Assembly: GCA_030141605.1 (NCBI GenBank) | Contig: JAQGDQ010000791.1 | Coordinates: 1 to 64,000 of the forward strand | Length of the DNA stretch: 64,000 nt | Origin: Tubiluchus corallicola | Taxonomy: Eukaryota; Priapulida; Priapulimorpha; Priapulimorphida; Tubiluchidae | Direction: 5' to 3' | In this document: positions 1 through 10,728 of the stretch, in pieces | Layout: each line of letters opens with the position of its first letter | How positions within the stretch are numbered: position 1 is the first letter of the stretch | Notes under the pieces: model-generated | The model's input: the letters and a program-made list of their open reading frames with translations, nothing else | The model's database searches: none | What the model was told of the DNA's origin: nothing | Position numbers and translations under genes: made by a program

Positions 1-790
1 TACCTGTAAGAAACACAATGATGATATGAGACACACAATGATACGCCTGTAAGAAACACAGTGATGATATGAGGCACACAATGATACGCCTGTAAGAAAC
101 ACAATGATGATATGAGACACACAATGATATGCCTGTAAGAAACACAGTGATGATATGAGGCACACAATGATACGCCTGTAAGAAACACAGTGATGATATG
201 AGAGGCACACAATGATATGCCTGTAAGAAACACAATGATGATATGAGACACACAATGATATGCCTGTAAGAAACACAGTGATGATATGAGGCACACAATG
301 ATACGCCTGTAAGAAACACAGTGATGATATGAGGCACACAATGATACGCCTGTAAGAAACACAGTGATGATATGAGGCACACAATGATACGCCTGTAAGA
401 AACACAGTGATGATATGAGGCACACAATGATATGCCTGTAAGAAACACAATGATGATATGAGACACACAATGATATACCTGTAAGAAACACAATGATGAT
501 ATGAGACACACAATGATACGCCTGTAAGAAACACAGTGATGATATGAGGCACACAATGATACGCCTGTAAGAAACACAGTGATGATATGAGGCACACAAT
601 GATATGCCTGTAAGAAACACAGTGATGATATGAGGCACACAATGATACGCCTGTAAGAAACAGAGTGATGATGAGATGCTATGAGGCACACAATGATATG
701 CCTGTAAGAAACACAATGATGATATGAGACACACAATGATATGCCTGTAAGAAACACAGTGATGATATGAGACACACAATGATACGCCTG
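1..790. repeat. 43-bp minisatellite, about 18 copies
   Basis: Head-to-tail copies of a 43-bp unit containing CCTGTAAGAAACACAGTGAT; successive starts are at 3 and 46. Copies differ mainly by A/G substitutions and one short insertion near 670. The array runs to the left edge, so its full length is unknown. It lies downstream of the PIGN exon-1 donor on the minus strand and so is inside PIGN intron 1. Confidence 0.95.
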
Positions 791-964
791 TTATGGCAAC
801 CAAACCATAAAAAATTAATTCAAATTCTGTTTAAAACTTGACTGTTCGGTTCATTAAGAATTCACTTCTATTACACTAAATGTAAACAGTAAATTCACTC
901 AGAATGTTTACTGCACGAAAAACTTGTAAATTTCGGACAACCATTGAAGAGTTTTCCTTGTTAC

Positions 965-1191
965 CTTAGATACAGAGCTTTTGATTGTTGATTTTCATCA
1001 AGTTGAAAAAATGCGTCGGCTCTTAGACCATCAGCAATAAACAGGACGAGTCTTTTTGCAGGCGGCGGATGCTCGACGACGAACGGTGTCATACCGTGCA
1101 CAAGAGGTGACGTGAAATATATGTCAAATATTGAAGTGAGCAACACGAGATGGACGCAAATACCAAACACCACTAGATGTCTCTCACTCAT
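965..1191 (-). CDS. PIGN: PIGN, first coding exon (GPI ethanolamine phosphate transferase 1), partial
   Basis: PIGN is an ER multi-pass enzyme that adds the side-chain ethanolamine phosphate to the first mannose of GPI precursors. The 76 residues begin at ATG 1189-1191 with a hydrophobic signal anchor (residues 5-26), then the family signature [13 protein letters not shown] (22-34), then [12 protein letters not shown] (48-59), which carries the first metal/catalytic Asp region of the alkaline-phosphatase-like fold. It matches the amino terminus of vertebrate PIGN closely from FDIYF onward. The exon ends after AG at 965 with donor GTAAC (964-960), splitting the final Arg codon, the position where a conserved continuation is expected. 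The remaining exons lie beyond the left edge. A MITE begins 142 bp upstream of the ATG. Confidence 0.93.
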
Positions 1192-1332
1192 TCTACAAAG
1201 AAAATCAATAATGACTGTTACTCATTGAAAAACAATGGACAGTTTTAAATGTTCTAGCAAGGGTACTCTATATCATAATTATTACGGCGTGTTGCAAATA
1301 CCTGCAGATTTTGTAAGAAATATAATACAGAA

Positions 1333-1807
1333 TAAGTCTTTTCACAGTTCCAGCGATCGACGACGATCACGAGAACGCGAAAGGTTAAGTGTACCAGACA
1401 ACGCATTTGTGAACACTACACAGCACCTCACAGCCCATGCTGTTGTAATAGTAACAGTTTAGAGGGCTAGTTAAAACCTTACCTAATTTATTTCCTCTTG
1501 TTTCAAAGCAAAAGACCATGTAACACACAGCTACAGTTACTAAACTACTACAGCAGACGACTTTGCTTTACCCACATATCACGTGATGATTGTAGAAGAG
1601 TTCCTGTAGTACTTAGTCTTTGACTTACAATAACTGCGCGTGCGCACAAGGAAACTGTGAACTAGGTAAGGTTCTAGCTAGCTGTTAAAACTGTTACTAT
1701 TACAACAGCGAGGTATTGTTAAGTGTACACAAATGCGTCGTCTGGTAACACTTAACCTTTGACCTTTTCACAATCATCATCAATCGTTGGAACTGTGAAA
1801 AGGCTTA
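1333..1807. mobile_element. MITE family A, copy 1 (TA-flanked, mariner-like termini)
   Basis: Left end TAAGTCTTTTCACAGTTCC is the inverted complement of the right end at about 1789-1807. The inverted homology continues far inward (AAAGGTTAAGTGTACC... against ...GTACACTTAACCTTT), so the whole 475 bp can fold on itself. There is no coding capacity. Related copies are at 5809, 20225, 40475 (left part only) and 45749. The TA at each end suggests a Tc1/mariner-type target site. This copy sits in the PIGN 5' flank. Confidence 0.85.
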
Positions 1808-2103
1808 CTAGAACGGGATACAACTGCTCTCTAATGAATTTTTTTTGTTGGTTCAGCTGGCAGGTTACATAGCTTCTAAGCAGGAATGCCAAAGTTCGAG
1901 TCTCCACTTTGCAGTGAAATATTTTTTTGCACTCTTTCTTTTTGAGCTAAAGATGAAACGGACTGCTTCAAAAAGTAACACATGACTAGTATGATTACGA
2001 TGATTTGCAATAATTCCATGACCGACTAACCCTTGAAAATTCTGATTTCAACAACATTTCAGTTTCCTGTGGGTTAAATGTTCGACAGAAGGAACAAAGC
2101 GAT
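1808..2103. other. Unassigned spacer
   Basis: No open frame, RNA gene or repeat was recognised in this 296-bp AT-rich stretch between the MITE and the next minisatellite. Confidence 0.5.
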
Positions 2104-3750
2104 ACATACGATAGCAAACCACAAACACTTGTAACAGAAAGGTAAAACTTACATACGATAGCAAACCACAAACACTTGTAACAGAAAGGTAAAACTTACA
2201 TACGATAGCAAACCACAAACACTTGTAACAGGAAGGGTAAACTTACGTACGATAGCAAACCACAAACACTTGTAACAGGAAGGCGAAACTTACATACGAT
2301 AGCAAACCACAAACACTTGTAACAGGAAGGCTAAACTTACATACGATAGCAAACCACAAACACTTGTAACAGGAAGGCTAAACTTACATATGATAGCAAA
2401 CCACAAACACTTGTAACAGGAAGGTGAAACTTATAACACTTGTAACAGGAAGGCTAAACTTACATACGATAGCAAACCACAAACACTTGTAACAGGAAGG
2501 CTAAACTTACATACGATAGCAAACCACAAACACTTGTAACAGGAAGGCTAAACTTACATACGATAGCAAACCACAAACACTTGTAACAGGAAGGCTAAAC
2601 TTACATACGATAGCAAACCACAAACACTTGTAACAGGAAGGCTAAACTTACATACGATAGCAAACCACAAACACTTGTAACAGGAAGGTGAAACTTACAT
2701 ACGATAGCAAACCACAAACACTTGTAACAGGAAGGCTAAACTTACATACGATAGCAAACCACAAACACTTGTAACAGGAAGGGTAAACTTACATACGATA
2801 GCAAACCACAAACACTTGTAACAGGAAGGCTAAACTTACATACGATAGCAAACCACAAACACTTGTAACAGGAAGGCTAAACTTACATACGATAGCAAAC
2901 CACAAACACTTGAAATACTAACAGGAAGGCTAAACTTACATACGATAGCAAACCACAAACACTTGTAACAGGAAGGCTAAACTTACATACGATAGCAAAC
3001 CACAAACACTTGTAACAGGAAGGAACACTTGTAACAGGAAGGCTAAACTTACATACGATAGCAAACCACAAACACTTGTAACAGGCTAAACACATACGAT
3101 AGCAAACCACAAACACTGTAACAGGAAGGCTAAACTTACATACGATAGCAAACCACAAACACTTGTAACAGGAAGGCTAAACTTACATACGATAGCAAAC
3201 CACAAACACTTGTAACAGGAAGGCAAAACTTACATACGATAGCAAACCACAAACACTTGTAACAGAAAGGCGAAACTTACATACGATAGCAAACCACAAA
3301 CACTTGTAACAGGAAGGCAAAACTTACATACGATAGCAAACCACAAACACTTGTAACAGGAAGGCAAAACTTACATACGATAGCAAACCACAAACACTTG
3401 TAACAGGAAGGGTAAACTTACATACGATAGCAAACCACAAACACTTGTAACAGAAAGGCTAAACTTACATACGATAGCAAACCACAAACACTTGTAACAG
3501 GAAGGCGAAACTTACATACGATAGCAAACCACAAACACTTGTAACAGGAAGGCTAAACTTACATACGATAGCAAACCACAAACACTTGTAACAGGAAGGC
3601 AAAACTTACATACGATAGCAAACCATAAACACTTGTAACAGAAAGGTGAAACTTACATACGATAGCAAACCACAAACACTTGTAACAGCAAGGCGAAACT
3701 TACATACGATAGCAAACCACAAACACTTGTAACAGGAAGGCTAAACTTGC
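2104..3750. repeat. 47-bp minisatellite, about 35 copies
   Basis: Tandem 47-bp units with the core ACATACGATAGCAAACCACA followed by AACACTTGTAACAGGAAGG. Some units are truncated or carry partial insertions (about 2425-2450, 2915-2930, 3020-3040, 3085-3120). The short minus-strand reading frame across it is a by-product of repetition. There are no unique spacers, so it is not a CRISPR-like array. Confidence 0.95.
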
Positions 3751-4824
3751 AAAGGGGGTAACGAGGCTAAAAATGCAAACAACAAATGAAATTTTGAAGT
3801 TTAGTCAGTCACGGTTAAAACAATTTATGTTACAAAAGTACAGTACCTACCTAGTTTTGTTGACCATTGTCTTCTGCACTTAAAAACTGACCACTGGGCA
3901 CTAGAAACAGTGTCTCAAAGACCTCAATATTACGCATTCCATATCATCTGTGTTTGTTGTTTACTAACGTATGTGACATTCACGGGAAAACAATAAAATT
4001 TGCTTGTGCTGTTGTACATTTTCATTTGCAATTGATAATTTAAAGTACTACTACCAATGATTAAACATGTGCTGCCACCTACACTTAAAATTGTTTATTA
4101 CTAGAACTTGACTCAAGTTTAATTCAGGTTGTGGCTCTGGTCTGTGCTGCTCAGTCACATTTACTTACTGGACTTCCCATATATGGTAGTGAAGATTGTT
4201 ACTGAGTTTCACTAGCCAATCAGGTAAGTTCAGTAGGTACATGTGACTTGGGTAGCTCTGCCAAGACCAGCCTGGTTTTTTTCTTCTGATTATTGCTGCT
4301 GAGTTGTCATCATGTGTGTCTTCCTTTCATGTAAATAGTAAATAAAATCTTTTACAGTTCAATGCAGGTTTCTATTCTCTTCTTGCTTTAATCACCAGAG
4401 TGAACCAATCTTGTAATTCAGTCTAAAAGTATCTATTCCAAACTCTCTACACATTCAGCTATCAAGTTTCTACAAGTGGTTCAGCCAATCTATACAGCCT
4501 GCTATAACGTTTTCTACATGCCATATATGACTTTTAATAACAAAACCGGACATTACAGCACAACGAAGATGTCTACAATGAATGCAATACAAAACTTAAC
4601 TCTACACAATTCTATAAAATTCTATATATGTTTTATATAAAATTTTCATTTATAAATATCTATAATCTAGGCCAAACTTAACATAAATATATAAGAGTTA
4701 GATAGCTATAATATCAATCTACGTCAAACTCAAGCTAAAGCTCTACAAAAGCAAGATTTACTAGAACTGCAGTATGTTAAGGCAGTGCACTAACATTGAG
4801 AATACAGTGTGAGGTATATAAATA
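3751..4824. other. Unassigned intergenic DNA
   Basis: About 1.07 kb of AT-rich unique-looking sequence. No exon with consistent splice sites, RNA gene or known repeat was found on either strand. Confidence 0.5.
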
Positions 4825-5785
4825 CAGTCAACCTCGGGTATAAGGTCCTCACTTATAACAGGGATGAGAATGACAAATTGCAAAAAACTCTGAAACAGGC
4901 CGGGGTTTTGGGGCCGCAATGGGGTTGAAATTGCAATTTTGTGACCATAGAGAGCCTCTAAGTGGACTTAAAATATCAATTACCTTGTTTCATGCATAAT
5001 TTAAAATACCCAACTATCAAGGATACATGATACCTAATTGTCTCAAAAACGCCTAAGTGCTGGTCGCTGCTATGCAAAAGTATATAAAAGCTGTCTGCAA
5101 TTGCCTCAAATAACTCTGCACAATTGATTCTATATTTTTATACATAGAGATATACACGTGGTTACACTGATGTACGTGATGTAAACAAAGTGACGGCCTG
5201 CCAACAAGCGGTCAGCTTGTGAAATAATTTACTGTGTCCCTTAAAAATTTTCTCAACGAATTTACACGATTTACAAAAATGGCACTACTGGTCTTCCAAA
5301 AACTCGGAATTCCGCGTATCAGCGGAAAATTCTCATCCCTGTTATAAGGGACACTCACTTATAAGGGACCACGAACACCGGTCCCAATTTTTTGCAATGT
5401 TTTTCCTATGTCAAAATCTTCGTATATAAGGTACTCGGTTGTAAGGTATGATATGTTCAGGTCCCGCGTAATAGAAACCCAGGTAAATTACCTCGCTTAC
5501 AAGGGACCCTATGATCAAAGCGAAATTGATCGATTTTTAACCTCAGTTTTTCGCAAACTCGGCCTTCGAACAGCTCGGTTTCCGGATTCACATAATCTCA
5601 CATCACTGAAGGAGCTTCCTACATGCCGTTTGCACTGAATGTGTAGCAATAATCCATAAAAATATGGACAAAAGTACAGGTCTATATACACCCTCGGCCT
5701 GACTCGACTTCGGCTATAAGGGACATCAGATATAAGGGACGGTTTTTTCCGGTCCGGAGGTCTCCCTTATATCCGAGGTTGATGG
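4825..5785. mobile_element. Pogo/Tigger-like non-autonomous element, copy 1
   Basis: Starts CAGTCAACCTCGGGTATAAGG at TA (4823-4824) and ends with the imperfect inverted complement CCTTATATCCGAGGTTGATGG followed by TA near 5785. CAGT...ACCTCG termini with TA target sites are typical of pogo/Tigger elements. The interior has many degenerate TATAAGGGAC motifs and no transposase. It is split by a nested element (4859-5341). A second copy is at 50914. Confidence 0.8.
4859..5341. mobile_element. Nested 483-bp non-autonomous element with TTATAA duplication
   Basis: Ends CAGGGATGAGAAT / ATTCTCATCCCTG are perfect inverted repeats. TTATAA flanks both sides (4853-4858 and 5342-5347), and removing the insert restores the repeated CACTTATAAGGGAC motif of the host element, which supports a 6-bp target duplication. 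CAGGG termini recall hAT elements but 6 bp is short for most of them; assignment is uncertain. An inverted copy lacking one end is at 20950-21362 and a 100-bp fragment at 39652-39750. Confidence 0.8.
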
Positions 5786-5808
5786 TAGTTCTAAATTGAA
5801 TATGTGAA

Positions 5809-6187
5809 TAAGCCTTTCCACAGTTTCGTTGCGCGCAAAGGTCAAAAGTTATGTGTACCACAGCAACGCGTCTTGACTACAAATGGCACGTGACGTGTGG
5901 GCAAAGCAAAGCCGTCTGCTGCATCAGTTCAATGACTTCAGTTGTTTCACGTGAACTTTGCTTAATTATGCATGAGTCTGTGTACAGAGTGATTAACTAC
6001 CAAGATCTTGCTTGAGAACAAGAAAAAATGAACTAGGGTAAAGTTCTAGCTAGCTGTCAAAACTATTACTGTTACGTTAGCATAGGCTGCGAGGTGTCGT
6101 CAAGTGTACACAAATACTCTGTCTGGTTCACTTAACCTTTGACCTTTTTACGATCATTATCCATTGCTGGAACTGTGAAAAGGTTTA
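5809..6187. mobile_element. MITE family A, copy 2
   Basis: TAAGCCTTTCCACAGTTTCG at the left and the inverted complement CTGGAACTGTGAAAAGGTTTA at the right. The internal segment (CTAGCTAGCTGTCAAAACT, CACTTAACCTTTGACC) is shared with copies at 1333, 20225 and 45749. Shorter than copies 1 and 4, mainly by internal deletion. Confidence 0.85.
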
Positions 6188-7312
6188 CTCTATACAGAAA
6201 GGATGCCGGTACTGTTTATTGCATAATAGCAGCAAAGGTGATAAACTTATCATTAGAATTGTAAACACGATGTTTACTTCATGTTTACTTGATGCATGAA
6301 ATCACAAACAACAATACAGTTTTAAAATCAAACAAAAAACCACAACACAAAATTTTTTATGTACAGTAATTGTTGTAATGATGACGCAGAACAATCCAAT
6401 TTGTAATTTCAAATGCATAATAGCATATTTACTTACGCATACTACTGAAGAGAACTGTAAAAAAATTTCAGCCGAGTTTAATGATTAAATTCAACTTTTA
6501 ACAGTCCACGTTTCATAACAGTCTAATAATGCTTACTAGAAGAAAATACCATGGGAAAAGACTGCCATTAATTAACAGTTAAGTCTATTAACTTCACTTT
6601 AGTTTTTACTTGCCGTAACAATAAAGCATAACCAATAAAAGCACCTATCATCCGTGTAATTACTGTGATACATTCACTCCTTCAGGACTGTAAGAGTTTA
6701 CATGGGTTCATAAAAAACTCCTTTCAGTACGTTATATTTGATAATTTTTGTATGTTTCCACTTCTCACTCAATGGATTTTCATGCAAAATTATATATGAC
6801 ATGTATTTGCTTACCTTAGACAAATTAAAAATTGAATTTTGAGGAAATTTTTTTTAGTAATTGTAGTATTTGCATCTAAGTAATGTACAGTATCACTTGT
6901 GTGAAATCGGTTAACTATCCAGACAGAACACTCTGATGCACTTTGGCCTCAAGTCTACTCTATATTTAAAGAGAAATTGCTATTAAAAGATGAAATGACC
7001 TTAATTTGTTCTTTGCTGATCGGTTGCTGACCAGTCTAAGCTACTCGACAGCAAAGTTGGATTGCCAGAAAAGGGCATATTATTCGCAATTTTATCCAAT
7101 TAAATCACTTGTAAATGCTTAAGCAAATAACAAGATTGGATAGCACAGATTCTGCTGAACAGAAAAGTACCTAATTTGTAGCCATTTTGTTACATTTGTG
7201 TTCATTGTAACAGAAAAGTCTAGGTCTTACAAGACTTATTTTGAGTGGTGCAGTCCTGAAGGAGTTAAGATGTCTATAGATTTGTAATCAACACAAAACC
7301 AATCACATGTGG
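6188..7312. other. Unassigned DNA downstream of FITM2
   Basis: About 1.1 kb of AT-rich sequence 3' of the FITM2 stop. It may include the FITM2 3' untranslated region. No other gene or repeat was recognised. Confidence 0.5.
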
Positions 7313-8290
7313 TTACCGACGTGAATACCTCACGCTAGTACTAGTTTTATCAGGCTTATAACGGAAAAGTCCTTCCCCGGGCAGACCAGGTGATAACTCC
7401 GTGCAATACCATGCTCTATATGTGGAAAACCAACAGCCAATAGCAAACACCAGTGCTGCCATCTTTTGTGGTAAAGAGTGAAAGTACAAAATTGTTGCCA
7501 CGAGCATTACGTCCCACAAAACGCAAAGTAAAGTAAGCAGCAAGAAATTCACTTTTATATACGTGGTATAGTAAGCGTACGAATCTTGCAACTGTGTGAG
7601 CTCGTCTTTTGACAAATGCTTCAGTTTTTCATCAAGATTTTCCTGGTCTCTGTCTGAACCGAGTAACATGTGGCCAATCTTTTCCCAGCCGTCAAAGCAC
7701 ACGGATTCTTCGGCTATAAGTAGTATGCAGTAAACTAGCAAGAAGGTGTGTCCGGAAATGTCAAAGCCCATCCACGTGTGTCCGTTTTTCACGCAAACCG
7801 ACCTGGTCGTAAACTCTTCTGCCGTGCAAAAACCCGTCAGAGCTTCGATGTACACAAAACTCTTAGTGAATACAAACCACATGGCCGTACTGATACCAAG
7901 CCGGGACAAGTGCAATTTAACTCGCTGTATATTGCCGCACGTGTAAATGTAACTTGTCATGAAAATGAAAACGAACAAAAGCGAACACGTCCACCCCCAG
8001 CTGAGTTTAACAAACCACTGATTAAACACGTTGTCTTTACGCGCAAAATAACCTCGTGGCAACGGAAAGAAATCGCCCACTATAGACCCCAGCAAACACG
8101 TGAACAAGTATATTGCAACTCTAGTCTCTGACTTGATGAGCAAAACACGTTTACATAAGAACAGGACAATCACAACAATGAAGTCACTAAAACCGGTTGG
8201 CTTCGGTAATTGTTTCTTTCCTTCCCTGCTTGAACGATCTGACATTAACCTAGTTGTACGTCTGCTACTGCTCGTGTTAGACGGTGTCAT
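7313..8290 (-). CDS. FITM2: FITM2, fat storage-inducing transmembrane protein (LPD phosphatase-like), complete
   Basis: FIT proteins are ER membrane proteins needed for lipid-droplet budding; FIT2 belongs to the lipid phosphatase-related family and acts on acyl-CoA at the ER lumen. The 325-residue frame starts at ATG 8288-8290; codons upstream in the same frame have no other ATG. It shows about six hydrophobic segments, the signature GFDISGHTFLL with catalytic-type His181, and YFHSLPQK with His271, which correspond to the two conserved histidines of vertebrate FITM2. The carboxy-terminal SPGLPG motif is also kept. The product is longer than human FITM2 (262) through a basic Ser/Arg-rich amino tail and a charged insert around 208-240. 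It is a single exon here. Its first ~250 bp plus 5' flank are repeated in the adjacent 8461-9196 block. Confidence 0.94.
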   Translation of the reverse strand: MTPSNTSSSRRTTRLMSDRSSREGKKQLPKPTGFSDFIVVIVLFLCKRVLLIKSETRVAIYLFTCLLGSIVGDFFPLPRGYFARKDNVFNQWFVKLSWGWTCSLLFVFIFMTSYIYTCGNIQRVKLHLSRLGISTAMWFVFTKSFVYIEALTGFCTAEEFTTRSVCVKNGHTWMGFDISGHTFLLVYCILLIAEESVCFDGWEKIGHMLLGSDRDQENLDEKLKHLSKDELTQLQDSYAYYTTYIKVNFLLLTLLCVLWDVMLVATILYFHSLPQKMAALVFAIGCWFSTYRAWYCTELSPGLPGEGLFRYKPDKTSTSVRYSRR

Positions 8291-8460
8291 CTTTACTATC
8301 GATATGACAACATACAAAATTAAATTATTAAATAAGTGCGATATCTGATAACGAATGCCTGTATAGGAATATCAATGATCTAGCATATACTACTTGTCAC
8401 GAAGATCATTGTTTGTACCTGCGTATTTATTTATTTGGAAATACAAATTTACAATATTTG

Positions 8461-8795
8461 TATTTCCAAATAAATAAATACGCGAGCACAACAATGATCT
8501 TCGTGACAAGAAAATGAAGTATATCTAGATCATTGATATTCCTATACAGGCATTCGTTATCAGATATCACCTTATTTAATAATTTAATTTTGTATGTTGT
8601 CATATCGTGTAAGATGACACCGTCTAGCAATGCGAAAGCCCAACCATTTAAGTGACTTCATTATTTGTGATTGTCCCTGTTCTTATGTAAACGTGTTTGT
8701 ATCAAGTCAGAATAGAACCCACTGATACATGATCTAAAGGTCTCTGAATGGGCGATTTCTTTCCGTTGCCTGCCGGATTATTTTACGCGTAAGAA
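8461..8795 (+). pseudogene. Inverted, diverged copy of the FITM2 5' end
   Basis: This block is the inverted complement of about 8036-8460, with deletions and substitutions. The FITM2 start context reads on the plus strand (ATGACACCGTCTAGCAATGC at about 8612) but hits a stop after a dozen codons and loses the frame. Its far end (CCGTTGCC...TTTTACGCGTAAG) matches the complement of 8040-8067. The junction with the real gene is a palindrome centred near 8455-8460. Confidence 0.85.
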
Positions 8796-9196
8796 CAACG
8801 GAAAGAAATCGCCCACTATAGACCCCAGCAAACACGTGAACAAGTATATTGCAACTCTAGTCTCTGACTTGATGAGCAAAACACGTTTACATAAGAACAG
8901 GACAATCACAACAATGAAGTCACTAAAACCGGTTGGCTTCGGTAATTGTTTCTTTCCTTCCCTGCTTGAACGATCTGACATTAACCTAGTTGTGCGTCTG
9001 CTACTGCTCGTGTTAGACGGTGTCATCTTTACTATCGATATGACAACATACAAAATTAAATTATTAAATAAGTGCGATATCTGATAACGAATGCCTGTAT
9101 AGGAATATCAATGATCTAGCATATACTACTTGTCACGAAGATCATTGTTTGTACCTGCGTATTTATTTATTTGGAAATACAAATTTACAATATTTG
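8796..9196 (-). pseudogene. Direct duplicate of the FITM2 5' end (N-terminal coding plus flank)
   Basis: Positions 8796-9196 repeat 8060-8460 at a constant offset of 736 bp with almost no differences (one seen: 8253 A against 8989 G). It carries the FITM2 ATG (9024-9026) and about the first 75 codons on the minus strand, then runs into unrelated sequence after the GDFFPL codons near 8796. Near identity implies a recent event, gene conversion or an assembly artefact. It could still supply a second promoter. Confidence 0.88.
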
Positions 9197-9550
9197 TGCT
9201 TGCAAACCAAAACCGTCCACAAGTCGGCATAGTTAAAACTACGTTAGTTCTGTTGCCAGGTACAGATCTTCATCAGGAAGGGCCATCTACTGGATTTAAA
9301 CATAACTTTAAAGTGCTCTTGCAAAGACCACAGCAACCAACCTTTGTGCAGTTACCAAGTGTTTTGTAGAAACACGACAAAAAATAATAGGTAACTTTAA
9401 TGGTGATTTTCTCAAGATTATGTTTTTCAGTGTGCAGCCTGCACCTCAACTTCAACATAGATTATCTCAGCTTAGAAATAATATAGAGCAATGAGCTTGG
9501 TATCAAAATGATCCTGATGAAATGGAGATTCAGGATTGCAAAATCACAAA
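9197..9550. repeat. Dispersed element B, copy 1 (internally deleted)
   Basis: GTGCTTGCAAACC...AAGTCGGCATAGTTAAAACT and the downstream segment through GGAGATTCAGGATT are the inverted counterpart of 13340-13945. A fragment of the same end recurs at 62640-62728. The segment around TGCAGCCTGCACCTCAACTT is well conserved between the copies. No coding frame. Confidence 0.75.
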
Positions 9551-10728
9551 TTAACTTGAATTTCAAACATGGATGCGAAGTTCGTAACTTTTGCAGTTTC
9601 ATTAACCAAAATTTCAAGAGATTTTTTAATCTTTGACACTGATGCTATTAGGGTAGCTAAACTTGTGCAGTCACGCATCCGCATTCTACCTGCTGCATTC
9701 ACAGACAGTTTTTCGTGTTTCCATTTCTTTCTTGTAGCTGGTTGAGTCTATTTTACACAAAGGTAGAGCATGTTTACAGTAAAGTAAGAATTAGTGGAAT
9801 ATTGAAAGACATATTTCAAAATTGACAGAAAGGGAGGTTACCATTAAAATTTGGATTGAAATTTTTTTCTGCAGAAAAGCTAAAGGTTTTTAGGTTTTAC
9901 ATGTTTATTGCAGCACTTACATGGGATTGATTAGATGGTGCTCCGCCATGCACCATGGTGCTGCTGTGGTACACAGTGAGCCAGTTTGCAATGCCCTGGT
10001 ACAGAGTGAAACAGTACATGGCAAGATCATACATGCCTACATGGCAATTTAAAGCAAAAGAGATCACGCAGTGTTAACTTTACTGATCACTCAATATTTT
10101 TCAGACAACTGTTTCACACAATGGTGGCGATGAATATATTATGAGGTACAAACTTTACATAAGTCACCAAGTGCTTTTCTTCCCACGATAAACAAACGGA
10201 GGGATAAGGTATACAGCGAGCTTATGAGGAAATTCAAAATCTAGTCAAACTGATTTGAAAGAAATGAACAAAGAACAGCAAAGGACCAAGAAGTTGAAAC
10301 TTCAAAGTCACCTAATTCCTGTTCTTGATCACTACATCTTATCACAGTAGTAATAATTCTTACTTGATTTTTTATTACACGCCGAACAGCTTTAATCACT
10401 CGAAGAGAGGGCTTAAAGTCTGCCACCAGTGTAGCGTGAACAATAAAAAAATTATGTAGTAGAAATTCATAAACATTGGACAAATTCCCTAAGCGCATTA
10501 CAAGACAGGAACTATGGGAAATCTTATCGTATTCAAGCAAAGAAAAACAGGATTTCCTGGAACCGCCTCTCTTGCACGTGTTTGCGAACTGTTACCAAAC
10601 CATATAAATTCAAAGTTGCATTTTTTGAGCTTTTTATTTAGTTGTTATTTATTTTATTAAGTTTTGTTGAATTTTTGTTTTTGAGCTTTTAAATTAGTTA
10701 TTAAGTTTTGTTGAAATTTTGGTTTGAA
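9551..10728. other. Spacer upstream of CYBA
   Basis: About 1.2 kb. A minus-strand open stretch at 10241-10540 has no ATG-led recognisable protein and no family features. The last 100 bp are T-rich and contain the CYBA leader. No TATA box could be fixed with confidence. Confidence 0.45.

Noticed and set aside
2883-3158. Minus-strand frame in the 47-bp array (FVVCYRMCL... repeats)
   Set aside because: Pure consequence of the minisatellite; broken by indels elsewhere in the array.
2104-3750. CRISPR-like array
   Set aside because: Whole units repeat without unique spacers and the host is a eukaryote.
7748-8131. Plus-strand frames opposite FITM2
   Set aside because: Antisense shadows of a well-supported coding sequence.
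10241-10540. Minus-strand frame upstream of CYBA
   Set aside because: No recognisable domain, no supporting splice or start context, AT-biased composition.
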